Below are positions 10,991 through 21,114 of a DNA stretch of 64,000 nt, in pieces. Each line of letters begins with the position of its first letter. Positions within the stretch are counted from its first letter, which is position 1. This stretch comes from Dacryopinax spathularia (lineage: Eukaryota > Basidiomycota > Dacrymycetes > Dacrymycetales > Dacrymycetaceae). The notes below the pieces were generated by a model, which searched no databases, had not been told where the DNA came from, and was given only the letters and a program-made list of their open reading frames with translations. The DNA is taken from assembly GCA_037974965.1 (NCBI GenBank), contig JBBPFI010000001.1:2480001-2544000 (forward strand), in the 5' to 3' direction. The translations under genes and the position numbers were made by a program.

Positions 10991-13244
10991 CCTCAATCGC
11001 AGCCGGTTCGGAATGATTTCCGGCTGCGTGAGTCGCGTGGACAACAGTAACCCCGGTATTCGGGCATGTTATGGTCAGCTCCGATTCGCCATTACCGAAG
11101 TCCTTCATTTCGGCGTTGAATAGCGTAAGGAACGGCCTTCCCAAAAGCAGTAGAACCGGGAGATTCCTTATGACGTGAACCAGAAACAAACCGGTGACCG
11201 GCCCGACCGATAAACGAAGATTTCGGATAAGGCCTTCGGTGGCCGTAGTCGCTCCGTTGGCCGAACGGATGTGTCCCGGAGTCTGTTCGTAGACGATGTG
11301 CAACTTCTTCCAGATGTCGTGGTTCATAAGAACCACCGATGCGCCGGAATCCAGCGTACCAGCGACGGCTACATCGTCATCTCCAACCAGCACATTTATG
11401 GTTCGAAGCTTGACCATCGATGGAGCCACAATGGCTCCCTTGGGTGCCTTCGGATTTCCGGACACATGCATCACATAATCGTAGATATCACTTCGCGCCT
11501 CTGGCAGCAGCTGTTTTTCGATATCCTCCGAGACGACCTCCATGGGCGCCGTAGGATCTGCCGATAAGACTGTGTTGGGCTTCGGCAGGCGCTTCGTGGT
11601 GGTTTGTTGACAAAAATATTTTCGGATTTGAGGAGAAATTGCGAGCATATCCCGGACCGACACGGTCAGCTCGCTAGCCATTATGGACGAAATAACTTTT
11701 TCCGCTCGGCTGTCGTCCTCTACTGGGGCTCTGAGATGAGTACGAGTCGGCTCCTTGATTTCGGTGTTTTCGACTGGCTTATCGACCATCTCCCGCTCCT
11801 CGTCCGAGCGTTCGATAATTTCCTCCGGTGTTGTTTCTCGTACGCGACGGTTCGGCACCTCCTTAGCTCTCGTTGGTTCGGCCGAACGATCTCGACGTAT
11901 GGGGAGCGGCCTTCCTTCCTGTTGCCTCCGGTTGCGGGCCCGGTGTAGCTGTGTCTGAAGCACCGCTAGTGTTCGTTCCAGATCTCTCACGTCGTCTTCG
12001 TCCGCGGCCGGGGCCAAGTGGACATCGGCAACCGAAAAGGGCAAAGCATCATTGGGTACGTCTATGGTGAAGGGCGGAACATCCGATACAACGGAGACGA
12101 GGTTTACTGGGGCGTTCGCACGATTCGGAATGTTTGCCCGGGCATTTAGGTCTGCAACCGTCTGATTCTGATTGCGGCTATGCCAGGAAATGACGTTTTC
12201 TTTCATGTTCGCACCCATTACACGGGGCAACAACATGCCGTTCGGTAGCGTGAGACGGTTCGTAGTAGCATTTCGGATCACGAGGCCCCGTCGAAGATGA
12301 TCTTCGAGGTCGTTACACTCTCTCATCATGTGTCCGGACTGTCCGCACCACAAGCACCCTCCGTTGTTAGATGAGTTCGGATTTGTCGCAGGTCGCGGCG
12401 CCTGGCCTTGGTACCCTTGACCAAAGTTCCCGTTTCCTTGCGGGGGTAACGCGCCGCGTTCCATGTCGCGTCGCAGAAGCGTTTCGACCGTTGTCATGAG
12501 TGTCGAGATAGCTGTCATGAGCCCGGTTTCCGTTTTGGTCTTCACCGGAGGGATATTGCCCGGTCCGGACTGATATCCAGCGGATGGCGGAGACGGTACG
12601 GCAGGTATCGAGCTGGCCGTCGTGATGGGGACATATGGCCCGCTTGTAGATGTGCCGGCTAACAAGAATTCAGCCGCCGCGATCACGTCCTCCATGTCGT
12701 ATGGGTTGTCGGGACGCTGGTCAGGCTTTTTAATGAGCAGTCGGTTCCGGAGTTTGTCCTGGAATTCGTAATGAAAGCCCCGCATGAACAGCGCGTTTCT
12801 CTCGTAGTCCGAAATTCGCTTCTTCTTGCTGAGCCATGTCGAAATACGAAGGAACACACGGCGGTATTCCGCGAGCTGGGCACGGTTAAGCATTTGAATG
12901 CCGGCACTCATACTAACGACCCGTTCGAGATCGCTTCGCGTATAGAGGGAGTCGTCTTCGATCGCACCGGGGTAGAGTCCTAGGACATCCCGTTTGAACG
13001 CCGGATAATCCTCGCCCTCTGCGGATGGGAACGTTTTCCAAGTTTCGGCAACATCGGTGGGGGCGTACCGAAGTGCCCATTTGATACAGTCTTTCGGGGG
13101 TAGCCCAGCATTTTCGGCACACTGCTCCACATCCTCGAAATACCGTACCACTGTTTTGGGTGCAACACTGTCGAGGTACGGCCGAGCCGTTCGGAGAGGC
13201 ATGCTGCCGCGTGGCGCTGAGACAACAGGGTCTACAGTGGGCAT
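10980..13244 (-). CDS. Gag-protease polyprotein of the gypsy element
   Basis: 754 codons. The N-terminal half is a retrotransposon Gag-type capsid region (for example the TWKTFPSAEGEDYPAFKRD block). A CCHC zinc knuckle reads C-x2-C-x4-H-x4-C (CLWCGQSGHMMREC, about 12320-12360). After an Arg/Glu-rich linker comes a retropepsin-like aspartic protease with the DSGAS active site (about 11330-11350) and the later LLLGRPFL block. The stop lies 36 bases upstream of the first Met of pol, in a different frame. No internal lesion is seen, so this half of the element appears intact. Confidence 0.92.
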   Translation of the reverse strand: MPTVDPVVSAPRGSMPLRTARPYLDSVAPKTVVRYFEDVEQCAENAGLPPKDCIKWALRYAPTDVAETWKTFPSAEGEDYPAFKRDVLGLYPGAIEDDSLYTRSDLERVVSMSAGIQMLNRAQLAEYRRVFLRISTWLSKKKRISDYERNALFMRGFHYEFQDKLRNRLLIKKPDQRPDNPYDMEDVIAAAEFLLAGTSTSGPYVPITTASSIPAVPSPPSAGYQSGPGNIPPVKTKTETGLMTAISTLMTTVETLLRRDMERGALPPQGNGNFGQGYQGQAPRPATNPNSSNNGGCLWCGQSGHMMRECNDLEDHLRRGLVIRNATTNRLTLPNGMLLPRVMGANMKENVISWHSRNQNQTVADLNARANIPNRANAPVNLVSVVSDVPPFTIDVPNDALPFSVADVHLAPAADEDDVRDLERTLAVLQTQLHRARNRRQQEGRPLPIRRDRSAEPTRAKEVPNRRVRETTPEEIIERSDEEREMVDKPVENTEIKEPTRTHLRAPVEDDSRAEKVISSIMASELTVSVRDMLAISPQIRKYFCQQTTTKRLPKPNTVLSADPTAPMEVVSEDIEKQLLPEARSDIYDYVMHVSGNPKAPKGAIVAPSMVKLRTINVLVGDDDVAVAGTLDSGASVVLMNHDIWKKLHIVYEQTPGHIRSANGATTATEGLIRNLRLSVGPVTGLFLVHVIRNLPVLLLLGRPFLTLFNAEMKDFGNGESELTITCPNTGVTVVHATHAAGNHSEPAAIEEDF

Positions 13245-13455
13245 TTCGGATATTTCGGAGTGTCGGTTAGAAAGTTTTTCGATGATCCGGGACGAGACCG
13301 GGACGGAGCGGGATCGTACGGTATGGTTCGAAGTGGTAGCGCGAATCGGTAGACGAGAGGGGCCCGTCGAGTACGGCTTTCCACTACGAGTGGACAGGTT
13401 GACAGCGTTCGTATCGTTATATCGGTGAGTGGACGTCGAAAGCCAAGTCGAAGGT

Positions 13456-13473
13456 ATCCCAAATCGACCTCCA
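13456..13473 (-). other. tRNA primer-binding-like site
   Basis: Two bases inside the 5' LTR the minus strand reads TGGAGGTCGATTTGGGAT. It starts with TGG, as expected for a sequence complementary to a tRNA 3' CCA end. The tRNA species is not identified. Confidence 0.5.
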
Positions 13474-13475
13474 AA

Positions 13476-13820
13476 TGAATAGATACTGTTAGGTTAGACC
13501 CAAAGCATCAAGGGATAGCGTCGATATGGCTTTTCGGTGGTGTCCCGTACGTATTTCGGAGTCGAAAAGAGTGATCTGGCGTGGGGTCAAGTCGAAGTGA
13601 TAGATAGAGCTAGAAAGGGGTAGAACGGAATCGATAACGGATGTCTGCTACACATCTCTGCTTATATACGAATCTAACTAATGAGTTTGGACTCGTCCGC
13701 CACCCTTTTCATATCCGAAACGCAGGTTTCGGATCGCGGATCCAGCCCAGCGCTCCTGCCCGTGCGTCCGGTCCCTATGTCGAAGTCGCGATAGTGGCCG
13801 AAATTCCGGTAAGCAGCTCA
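13476..13820 (-). repeat. 5' LTR of the younger gypsy element
   Basis: 345 bp, TG...CA, direct repeat of 3935-4279. A TATA-like TATATAA on the minus strand at about 13662-13669 could serve as the element promoter. CCAG follows at 13821-13824. Confidence 0.92.
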
Positions 13821-14103
13821 CCAGTTTGTGCGCCGTCACTTTCGCTTTTGCCATGACCTACAGCAATGAGTTAGCCATATGCCTGCAAAAAACGTTCGAA
13901 AAAGGCTTACCTGTGCCGGGCTCGGTGCAATCTCTTGCCCCTCCTCGATGGGAGGGCCGCATACACTGACCACGAAGTCAGAAGCACCCTATAAATGCAA
14001 GTCAGTGATCGAAAAGATATCGAAATGACCAAAAAAGGTACCTAGGCCTTCTTCCAGGCCGCCTGCGTCGCAGGACCAAAGTAACAGATGCAGACTTTGT
14101 CCG
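13821..14103 (-). pseudogene. Middle part of the outer element's passenger gene (exons 3 to 5)
   Basis: It continues in sequence from 3934: the broken exon 5 (the GCGCC/CAG junction), then exon 4 (the GPPIEEG... block) and the end of exon 3 (FGPATQAAWKKA-like) on the minus strand, introns kept. It ends at 14103 with ...GACTTTGTCCG; the match resumes at 18787. Confidence 0.85.
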
Positions 14104-14620
14104 AGGGGAAGGGGCCCTTAGCGCCATGACAATCAGGCCAGAAGTCTCAATTCGAGAATTGAATGCCAGAACCGATGACAAGATCTCGGAGCGTGATACA
14201 GTAACGAAAGTATAGAACACCGTGGAATGGATGAAGACGAATGGATGAAGACAGGTGTGAGCTTCGAGCAAAAAAAGAGAATAGAAGCAGAATCAAGGTT
14301 TGTAGGGATCACAGAGGAAGAAAGGTGGACGAAAGAAAACAAGGGTCACACGTCGAATTCGCGTCCGCGCCTCGATATTCGCTGGCACACACCCTCGACA
14401 CGGGTCGACGCTATAACAAGTTAACCACAACAACCATTTTGGTTGACACTTGCTGGGAACTCTCGAACAGAGATCTCTCTTCTTGATTCAAAATTCTCTA
14501 TTCGAAATCTCAACGCGAATTGAAGACGAGGTGGGCAAAAAACACAAAATCCCATTTTACCGACCGAATACAGATGAATGCTACTACCACTTATGTAGAA
14601 GAAAAGGAGAAACTGACGGA

Positions 14621-17600
14621 CTAGGAGGAAGGGTGGTCGCGGAGGTGGGAAGATAGCGCGAGGAGGAAGGACCAGGCAGGAACAAGCTCCTTCTGAATTT
14701 CGCGACGAAGTCCGTCCATCTGGGAGGGCTCTGCCATCATTACATCTCCACCTGGCTCCAGCATATCCGCCAACTTGCGAAGACCACGGACCACTTCAAC
14801 AAGCTTCTTGTAATTGATGCGCTGTGTGGCGGAGGGGACTAGTGCTTGTGTAGTAGACCGGACAGGGGAGAGAGGGCAAGGGTGTTTCGTTCCGCCCACT
14901 GTCTCGATAGCAGGGACGCGGTCCCGAGGCGGGTAGCGGACGCCCTGGCCGTAGGCATCTGGAGAAGAGGAGAGGAGGCGAGGGAGGATGCGCGGGCTGG
15001 AAAACCGAATCGAGAAAAGGAGGTCATATCTCGAAACGAGAGCTCGTGCGGGTAATACGTACTGGGTTTGGAAGGGAGAGAGGTTACGCGGGCGGGCGCA
15101 GGGCTAGCAGTGGCCTCGCTGCTAGCAACACTGGGCTGCGCTTTGAATGGAATGTAGTTCCCAACTGGGACGTCCCACTTCTTGCCTCGGACCTTCGCGC
15201 GCTCAGGCTTCGGGTACAACCAGCGCATCATGGTGTCTTCAAACTCGTCATCGTATGTCGCTTGGGACCGAGGGGGCGCGTGCTTGTCGGGCAAGTCGAC
15301 AAATCAACAAGGAACTGCAAGATACGAATGAGCAAGGGGAGCATGTCGGTAAGACAAAGGCAGGGCGCACCGTCAGAATACCGGATGGTCCAAAAGGAGC
15401 ACCCTGTGCCAGACTGGCATTTGAAGCAGGGGTATCCGACGAAATGGATGCAGAACCGGAGCAAACCGTACTTTTGTGACTTCGGGACGTGGTGGTCACC
15501 AGCACAACCATAAAACTCCCCAGCGAACTATCGAATCGAGAAATCAGCTCGGAAGATCCATGCAAGAAAGGAGGAAATAGGAGGCGCACCAGAAGGGGGC
15601 GCTGCGTCGCCAACTTATGCCCAATAACCTGCACGAACTGCCACTTGTTCACCTGCAAGTAGGAGGGTCCTTTCCCATTGTTGCTGCGGATGTCAAAAAC
15701 GACAGGGTCGTACGGGAGGAGCAAGTCGAACAGATCGATCCCAGCAACGACCTTGCTCTTCGTTTGGAAGTTGGCAAACATGTCGCGGAGCTCTTGGGTG
15801 CGGACGGGGTCGTCGAGGCGAGGGCGCGGGTGAGCGTTTAGGTCGGGCAGCAGGAGGACAGGGCCCCACTTGAGTGCATTGGAGGGCGCAGGGCGTTTTG
15901 AGGGCATCTTGTAGTAGAGGCCGAGAGCAGAAGAAGATGGCATCTGGGGAAGAGTGGCGGAGTGACGGGTGCTGGCGCGCATCTGGATGTGATCGGCGGT
16001 TCTGGTCCCGCGTGGCGGTGCTGGACCCGATCGTCCGGCCCGAATTCCCAATCTGAGATCTCGAGTCAGAATCTCGATGACGTCGTTTTCCAAATCGGGA
16101 GTCTCGGCCCCAGAATCTGGGGCAAATTCCGAGCCGGAAGGAGGAGAAGAGTTGTCCTCTTCTTCTGCGGGGGCTTTGGAGCCGGACGGGCGTAGGGAAG
16201 AGCGGCCGGAGGTGACATCGCGCATGATGTACCGAGTAGTCTCCACTGGGAAGACAGCTTCGTGGAAAGCAGCGGCAGGCATTGAATCGCATGCAAGAAT
16301 CTGTCCGCCCTTCAGAATGGTATGGCGGGAAGGTGCTGGGCTGGAAATGTGTCCCAAGGAGGAGATGTCGCCGTCGGTTTTGTCGCCGGACTCGATGAAT
16401 TCGGCCAGGTCATGCACGCAGAGGAAAGAAGGCAAAAGGGTTTCGATAGGAAGTGCAATAGGGATCCGGAATTGGTTACGGAGTTTAATGGCAGTGGCGA
16501 GAATGCGACCAACAGCCTCGCCAAAACCGGGACTAAAGATGATTCTTGTATCGAAGAAACGGCGTAGGGGAACGCTCTGGAGGATTCGAAATGAGAAACG
16601 GGACGGAGAGCTTGACGCGAGAATGACGTACCAGAGGATACAATTGGGAAGACCACTCTTGGGCTTCCCCCAAGGTCGCAACATCGCCATCGAGAGACGG
16701 GAGGTGATTGGCCAACCCTGCGGCATAGGCCATGAACAGCCCAAGGTCGGTAGGGATCTCATCCTTTTGGTAAGAAATGGCGGGAGGCCAGGGGCCGAAC
16801 TCGGCGTGGAGCGTCTCGAGCCTGCTGTAATCCATGTCGGACACGACATCGCACTCGACCTCTATACCACGCAAGGTGTCGGCATAGACATACAGAATCG
16901 AGTAGATGAGGGGGGTGGCTTGATCAGGATGGTGTCCGAGGGTAGCAGCAAGCGAGTTGATGGTGTCCACGATGCGGCTGGCCCATTTAACCAGTTTTCG
17001 TGGTGACAATGGATAAGGGGAGCCAGCAAGGAGACGGATCGCGCGGTCAACTGGGTATGAGCGGTTTTCCTCAGCGCCAACCGGCTCCTCAAATCTCAGG
17101 GCGAATTCTTGTTCCGGTTTCCCGGCTGGAAGTCAAAAACGGAGAAGGAAATTGGAACCAAAAAGCTGGAAGGGATTCAGCTCGTTGTAGGCCATCCAGT
17201 GACACTCAAGGACAAGGCAGAGCGCGGCGGTAATGATGTTGGCAAGGTCGCCTAACGGGACAAAGGAAGAGCGATAATGTGTAACGCACGTCCGCTGTGT
17301 AGAAGAAAGGCATGAGAAAGTGGGAGAGGAAGGAAAGGGATGGGCGTACCACCAAGCCAGCGAGTCTAGTGGCACGACCCGGAACAGTTTCACCGCACAA
17401 TCGTCCAAGCACGAGCTCGAGGTAGGCAAGGGAGAGTCGCCTGGTGTAGTCGCCAGAGAGCGTCTGCTGCGCAACCGTTATCCGGGTGGTCTTGTCACGG
17501 AACATCGGATCCCTTTCTTGCCGCAGGTTCCTGCCCCGAGAATACCACCAGCTATGAAGCTCGATTGGAGAACCGTTTTCAACGTTGCGGCGGGTCGGAT

Positions 17601-18230
17601 CGAAATCAGAAGGAATAATCTGGTCGGAGGCTTCAGAAGAGCAGTTGGCAAAGATGGGGAGAGGTGTACCCATCTTGTCCACAAGGCCCCACTTTTCCAA
17701 GTAGCGCAGGGCGCGGCGGTACACTCTGTTTGGGGCAGTCTGGACTAAGGACGAAAAGCAGCCGAATTGGTGATCCGTGAACCACCCCGCTTGTCGACGA
17801 CTGGCGACGAAGGCGAGCCACCCGGCCAATGTGTCTCTCTTGGTGGGGGACCACTCGACGTGTTCATTCGCTTCCCGGCAAAGGTCGCTCTGGAGAAGTG
17901 GTCAGATGAACTGCATCAAGAGAGCCAGGAAGGCAATCAGTGGGATGCACCCAGATGGACCGAACTTGCGCCATCTCGCAGGGTATCCATCCCAAGCTTG
18001 CAAAGGGCGAGACCAGGGCTCATCCGGGATGGAGAGGCGAATATCCAGGGGCGGGTTCCAGAATTGTGAACGGCAATGACCTTGAGTAGGCATGACGAGA
18101 GTGATGGTTGGAGCAATGAGTCGGCCGGTTCATTGTAAGTTCGAGACGACGAAGGGCATACCAGCGCCACTTGGCCGGAACCATTCGATCCAGAAGCATC
18201 TTCATTTGCTTTCTCGAACCGAGTAACCAA
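14621..18230 (-). CDS. Unrecognised multi-exon gene with Cys-rich motif, inside the 4.7-kb insertion
   Basis: Several minus-strand open pieces look like exons of one gene: about 18093-17902, 17829-17206, 17009-16533, 16656-15248 and 15294-14621. Exact splice sites were not all settled. The product has an N-terminal hydrophobic/aromatic region, a central helical region, an acidic Ser/Pro-rich linker (about 16080-16200), then a Cys cluster near 15350-15440 (CFKCQSGTGC and, after 12 residues, CLC). It ends in a helical segment rich in Leu and Glu. The order (acidic linker, Cys cluster, helical tail) resembles the passenger gene but I see no clear sequence homology. Long open frames suggest a live or recent gene. 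Function not recognised. Confidence 0.5.
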
Positions 18231-18253
18231 GACAAATACTGGAGTACGAAAAG

Positions 18254-18255
<2 letters not shown>

Positions 18256-18285
<30 letters not shown>
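18256..18285 (+). repeat. Run of 30 G
   Basis: An uninterrupted G homopolymer just before the 5' side of the minus-strand gene. It could form G-quadruplexes; its exact length is likely unreliable in any assembly. Confidence 0.9.
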
Positions 18286-18286
<1 letters not shown>

Positions 18287-18786
18287 TGGCCGTGGAAGGC
18301 CACGTCTGAAGTTCCTAGGACTATGTGAGGGGTTTTTTCCTCCTGAGCGGGGAACGAGGCAACAGGTGGTTACTCGTGGCCGATGGACCCTGGGCGCAGA
18401 ATCTTGGAACAAGTAGTCGCGACCGGATCTCAGAACGGGATCTAGGGCTGGCCAGCTTGGCTCGAGATCTTGGAACAGTTAGCCGGTCCAGGCGGAGACT
18501 GAAATCTCGATGCGAGATTCTGGTATCGTCCGGAGTGAAGGTAAAATTTGGTACCTGCACTAGGCCTTACATATACAGGAGCGGTAGGTACGAAGCTAGA
18601 TGCGAATGACCACTATGGATTGTGAACCCCGTCTTGTTCGCCCCATTGAAACATCTTGCACCGCCTTCTCAAAACGAAATATTGTTTTGGTACTTTGATC
18701 TTGTCGTCCCATTTCCCCTCGGTCTTCTACCTGCCCATCGCACCTAAGATCTCTCCTGCACACCTGGGGAAGGAAAGGATCACACA

Positions 18787-19742
18787 CCGCATCCGCGATC
18801 GTGCCATTCTTGGCTGCCAGAGCAGCCATCATTTTGTGCTACAAACCCGTATTAGCGCAGGGCAAACCAAAACAGAAAAAGGAAACTTACGCGAAAGGTG
18901 CAAACATTGTCGTCCTTCGCCAACCACACCCAATGGTCTTCCGGCCTCACCGGGATGGCCATCGAGACCTCCTGGACGCTTCAAATGACCGGGACAACCT
19001 CCGTAATCTCCTCCTCCGACTCAATCACCTCCTCCTCTGACTCCAGCGCCTCCTCAAACGACTCCTCCGCATCGACATAGTCGATAATGGCCAGAGCCGC
19101 AACAACCTTCTTGGGCGCAACGATGGACTTCGCTGCAACCTTCTTGACTGGTTCAGCAACCGGTGCCGGCATCTTCTCCTTTGGCGTGATGGGCTTCAGC
19201 GTAGCTGACCTCTGGACGGAGGTTGACTTTGCCTTTTCGGCGACCTTTGGCACAGCGGCCGTCTTCGCGACCTTTGGTGCAGGCGCGGGCACATTGTCTT
19301 CCTCTATCGGGACATCCTGAGCGATCGCGACGTTGTCCGCAGCCGGCACAATGTCTTCTTCAGTTGGGATGGCCTCCTCAGCACCGTCAACGACCATGTT
19401 GGCCACTTCTTCAGCCTCATTGGCCGGCGCGACCATTTCGCCTTGATCATCGGTGGGCGCAGTGATACCGGCTGCCTCCATCTCACTGTCGGCTTCCTAT
19501 AACGTTGTCAGCAACAGATTTCAGTCGAAAAACAATACCAGGCGCACCGGTTCAATCTCCCCTACTTCTCCTTCCTCTTTCTCCTCCTCCTCCGCTGCCT
19601 TCGATGTCGTTCTGGCGGGTGTTGTTGACTTGCGCACCGCAGCACGTTGCTTGCATTCGTCCTGGGCGATGCAAAGCTCAGCAAGCTCCATTTCGGCCCG
19701 GCAAAGGCATTCTTTGGGCTGCATCCGAGGCGCCATAGACAT
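18787..19742 (-). pseudogene. 5' part of the outer element's passenger gene (exons 1 to 3)
   Basis: The start ATG is at 19742-19740 (MSMAPRMQPK, as in the younger copy). Exon 1 is followed by a short intron and a long Ala/Glu/Val-rich exon 2 (about 19490-18981). Exon 3 begins near 18840 and is cut at 18787 by the 4.7-kb insertion. The reading frame of exon 2 is still open, so decay here is mild. Differences from the younger copy are mostly CpG transitions plus a few small indels. Confidence 0.85.
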
Positions 19743-20054
19743 TTGAAGAAAAGGAATTAAGAGTTGATGGCGATATCGATAGTGACAAGACTGGAGAAAA
19801 GAGAGAGACAATGAAATGGACAACATGAGAGACATACATGATGAGTTGAAATTTTGGTTCCGCATGCGGACATTGACACGTGCTTCACCTTTGGCAAGGA
19901 CCCTGGCAGGGACTGACAGAAATTCAGAGAAGTCAACATTCGAAATGGCAAAACCGATCAAATGCTGCCATAATGATTGGATATGCCTGCCGCCAATCCA
20001 TCAGACTTGTACCGGATATATCCCAACAATGTCTTGGTCACTGCCCAATATTCA

Positions 20055-20058
<4 letters not shown>

Positions 20059-20134
<76 letters not shown>

Positions 20135-20137
20135 TCT
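20059..20137 (+). repeat. (CT)n microsatellite in the outer element
   Basis: Nearly pure CT repeat with occasional T or G. It occupies the position of the GA-rich tract at 4384-4487 of the younger element, read on the other strand. Confidence 0.9.
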
Positions 20138-20253
20138 CCCTGTTCTGTTTTTCCCATCTTGTTCCAATGCTCTCTTTTGTTCCATGTTGTGCCCGCATAT
20201 CATTCCACGACTCAGTTGACTGGGGACAGTCAAGATCTAAGGTGGGGCGTGGA

Positions 20254-20591
20254 TGAGCTGCTTATTGGAACTTTGGCACTTTCGCAACTTCAACACAGGG
20301 ACTGGGTGCATGGGAGGGATTGCTGGACTGGATCTGCGATCCAAAACTTGTGCTTTGGATACAAAAAGGAGGACGTAAAGGTCCAAAACCATTACATAGA
20401 CTTGTATATAAGCCGGGATGTGTAGTAGACATTCATTATCAATTCTGTTTGCCCCTTACTAGTTCCTTTTACCTCTTCAACTTGACTCTGCTTTATAGTA
20501 TTCTTTTCAACTCTGAAATAGGCACGGGACACCACCAAAAAGCCATATTGACATTATCCCTTGATGCTCTGGGTCTAACCTAATAGTATCT
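20254..20591 (+). repeat. 3' LTR of the outer gypsy element (diverged)
   Basis: It begins TGAGCTGCTTATTGG and runs to AACCTAATAGTATCT. It matches the younger LTRs read on the minus strand, including a TATATAA box at 20405-20411. The last about five bases (ATTCA in the younger copies) differ, so the outer edge is altered or lost. Many CpG positions are TpG or CpA. Confidence 0.88.
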
Positions 20592-21114
20592 CTTCCCTGG
20601 CAAGGTGAGCAGGCAGTAAGGAGGGGGTGCCAAAGGTGAGGACCCTGACAGCAAGCAGAGCTGCACTCGCACAGGGAGCATTGGCAGTGCAGAGGTATGA
20701 GTGATTCCCGGGTGTCCAGGGAATGCTAGAGGAATGCACAGAGAGTGGGGAGTGCATGATGAGTGAATACAAGGTGGCAGGTGAGTGAATACTGTGTTTG
20801 GAGTGACTACAGGGTGCATCTAGGGTGAGGCAGGTGCTTTTCGGGTGCTTGAGGGGTGCGGTGTGCGGCAGGGTGGAGGTTCCCAGGGTTATGGCCCATC
20901 CGTAACCTCATACTAGCAGCACTTGGAGCCTGCATGGGACTTGGTGCAGTCTGCCCGGCACTATGTGTTTCCTACCATGGAACTAGCAATGGAGTCGCTG
21001 CTACCATGACAACGACAACTCTGACATGGGGACAAATGTCATGTATTATAGTGTGGAAGGAGAAACAGAGCATTCAACCGTGGCTGTGGAGCCTCATCCT
21101 TTGATGTTTCAAAT
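20592..21114. other. Intergenic, nothing recognised
   Basis: No coding region, tRNA or known repeat could be supported here. Composition is GTG/CAG-rich near 20600-20870. Confidence 0.5.

Larger units (their letters stand above)
3935..13820 (-). mobile_element. Younger, near-complete Ty3/gypsy LTR retrotransposon with antisense passenger gene
   Basis: A 9,886-bp element on the minus strand, bounded by two 345-bp direct LTRs starting TG and ending CA, with CCAG repeated at 3931-3934 and 13821-13824 as target duplication. In element orientation: 5' LTR (13820-13476), primer-binding-like site, gag-protease (13244-10980), pol (10979-7457), a passenger gene in the opposite sense (4801-7203), purine-rich stretch and 3' LTR (4279-3935). 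The LTRs differ at five positions, all CpG transitions. It sits inside exon 5 of the passenger gene of the outer, related element. ORFs are largely intact, but the homopolymer break in pol and altered catalytic residues suggest it may not be autonomous now. Confidence 0.93.
14104..18789. mobile_element. 4.7-kb insertion of unknown type inside the passenger gene
   Basis: The bounds come from loss and return of the match to the intact passenger gene within exon 3. CCG occurs at both junctions (14101-14103 and 18787-18789) and could be a 3-bp target duplication. No LTRs, long inverted termini, transposase or poly-A tail are visible to me. It contains a multi-exon minus-strand gene and a 30-G run. 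It could be a transposed gene or a non-autonomous element. Confidence 0.6.
1..20591 (+). mobile_element. Outer, older Ty3/gypsy LTR retrotransposon, split by two later insertions
   Basis: Plus-strand element whose 5' LTR and gag lie before the window. In order it shows a decayed pol (1-2693), the 3' part of an antisense passenger gene (2694-3934), a younger nested element (3935-13820), the middle of the passenger gene (13821-14103), a 4.7-kb insertion (14104-18789), the 5' part of the passenger gene (to 19742), a CT-rich leader and the 3' LTR (20254-20591). The order is deduced by matching each piece to the intact younger copy. With the two insertions removed, about 6 kb of this element lies in the window. 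Relative to the younger copy it is enriched in TpG and CpA where that copy has CpG, so it looks old and previously methylated. Confidence 0.85.

Noticed and set aside
1-20591. RIP as the cause of transitions in the older element
   Set aside because: The changes I can see are at CpG in both strands, fitting deamination of methylated CpG; the CpA preference of classical RIP is not apparent.
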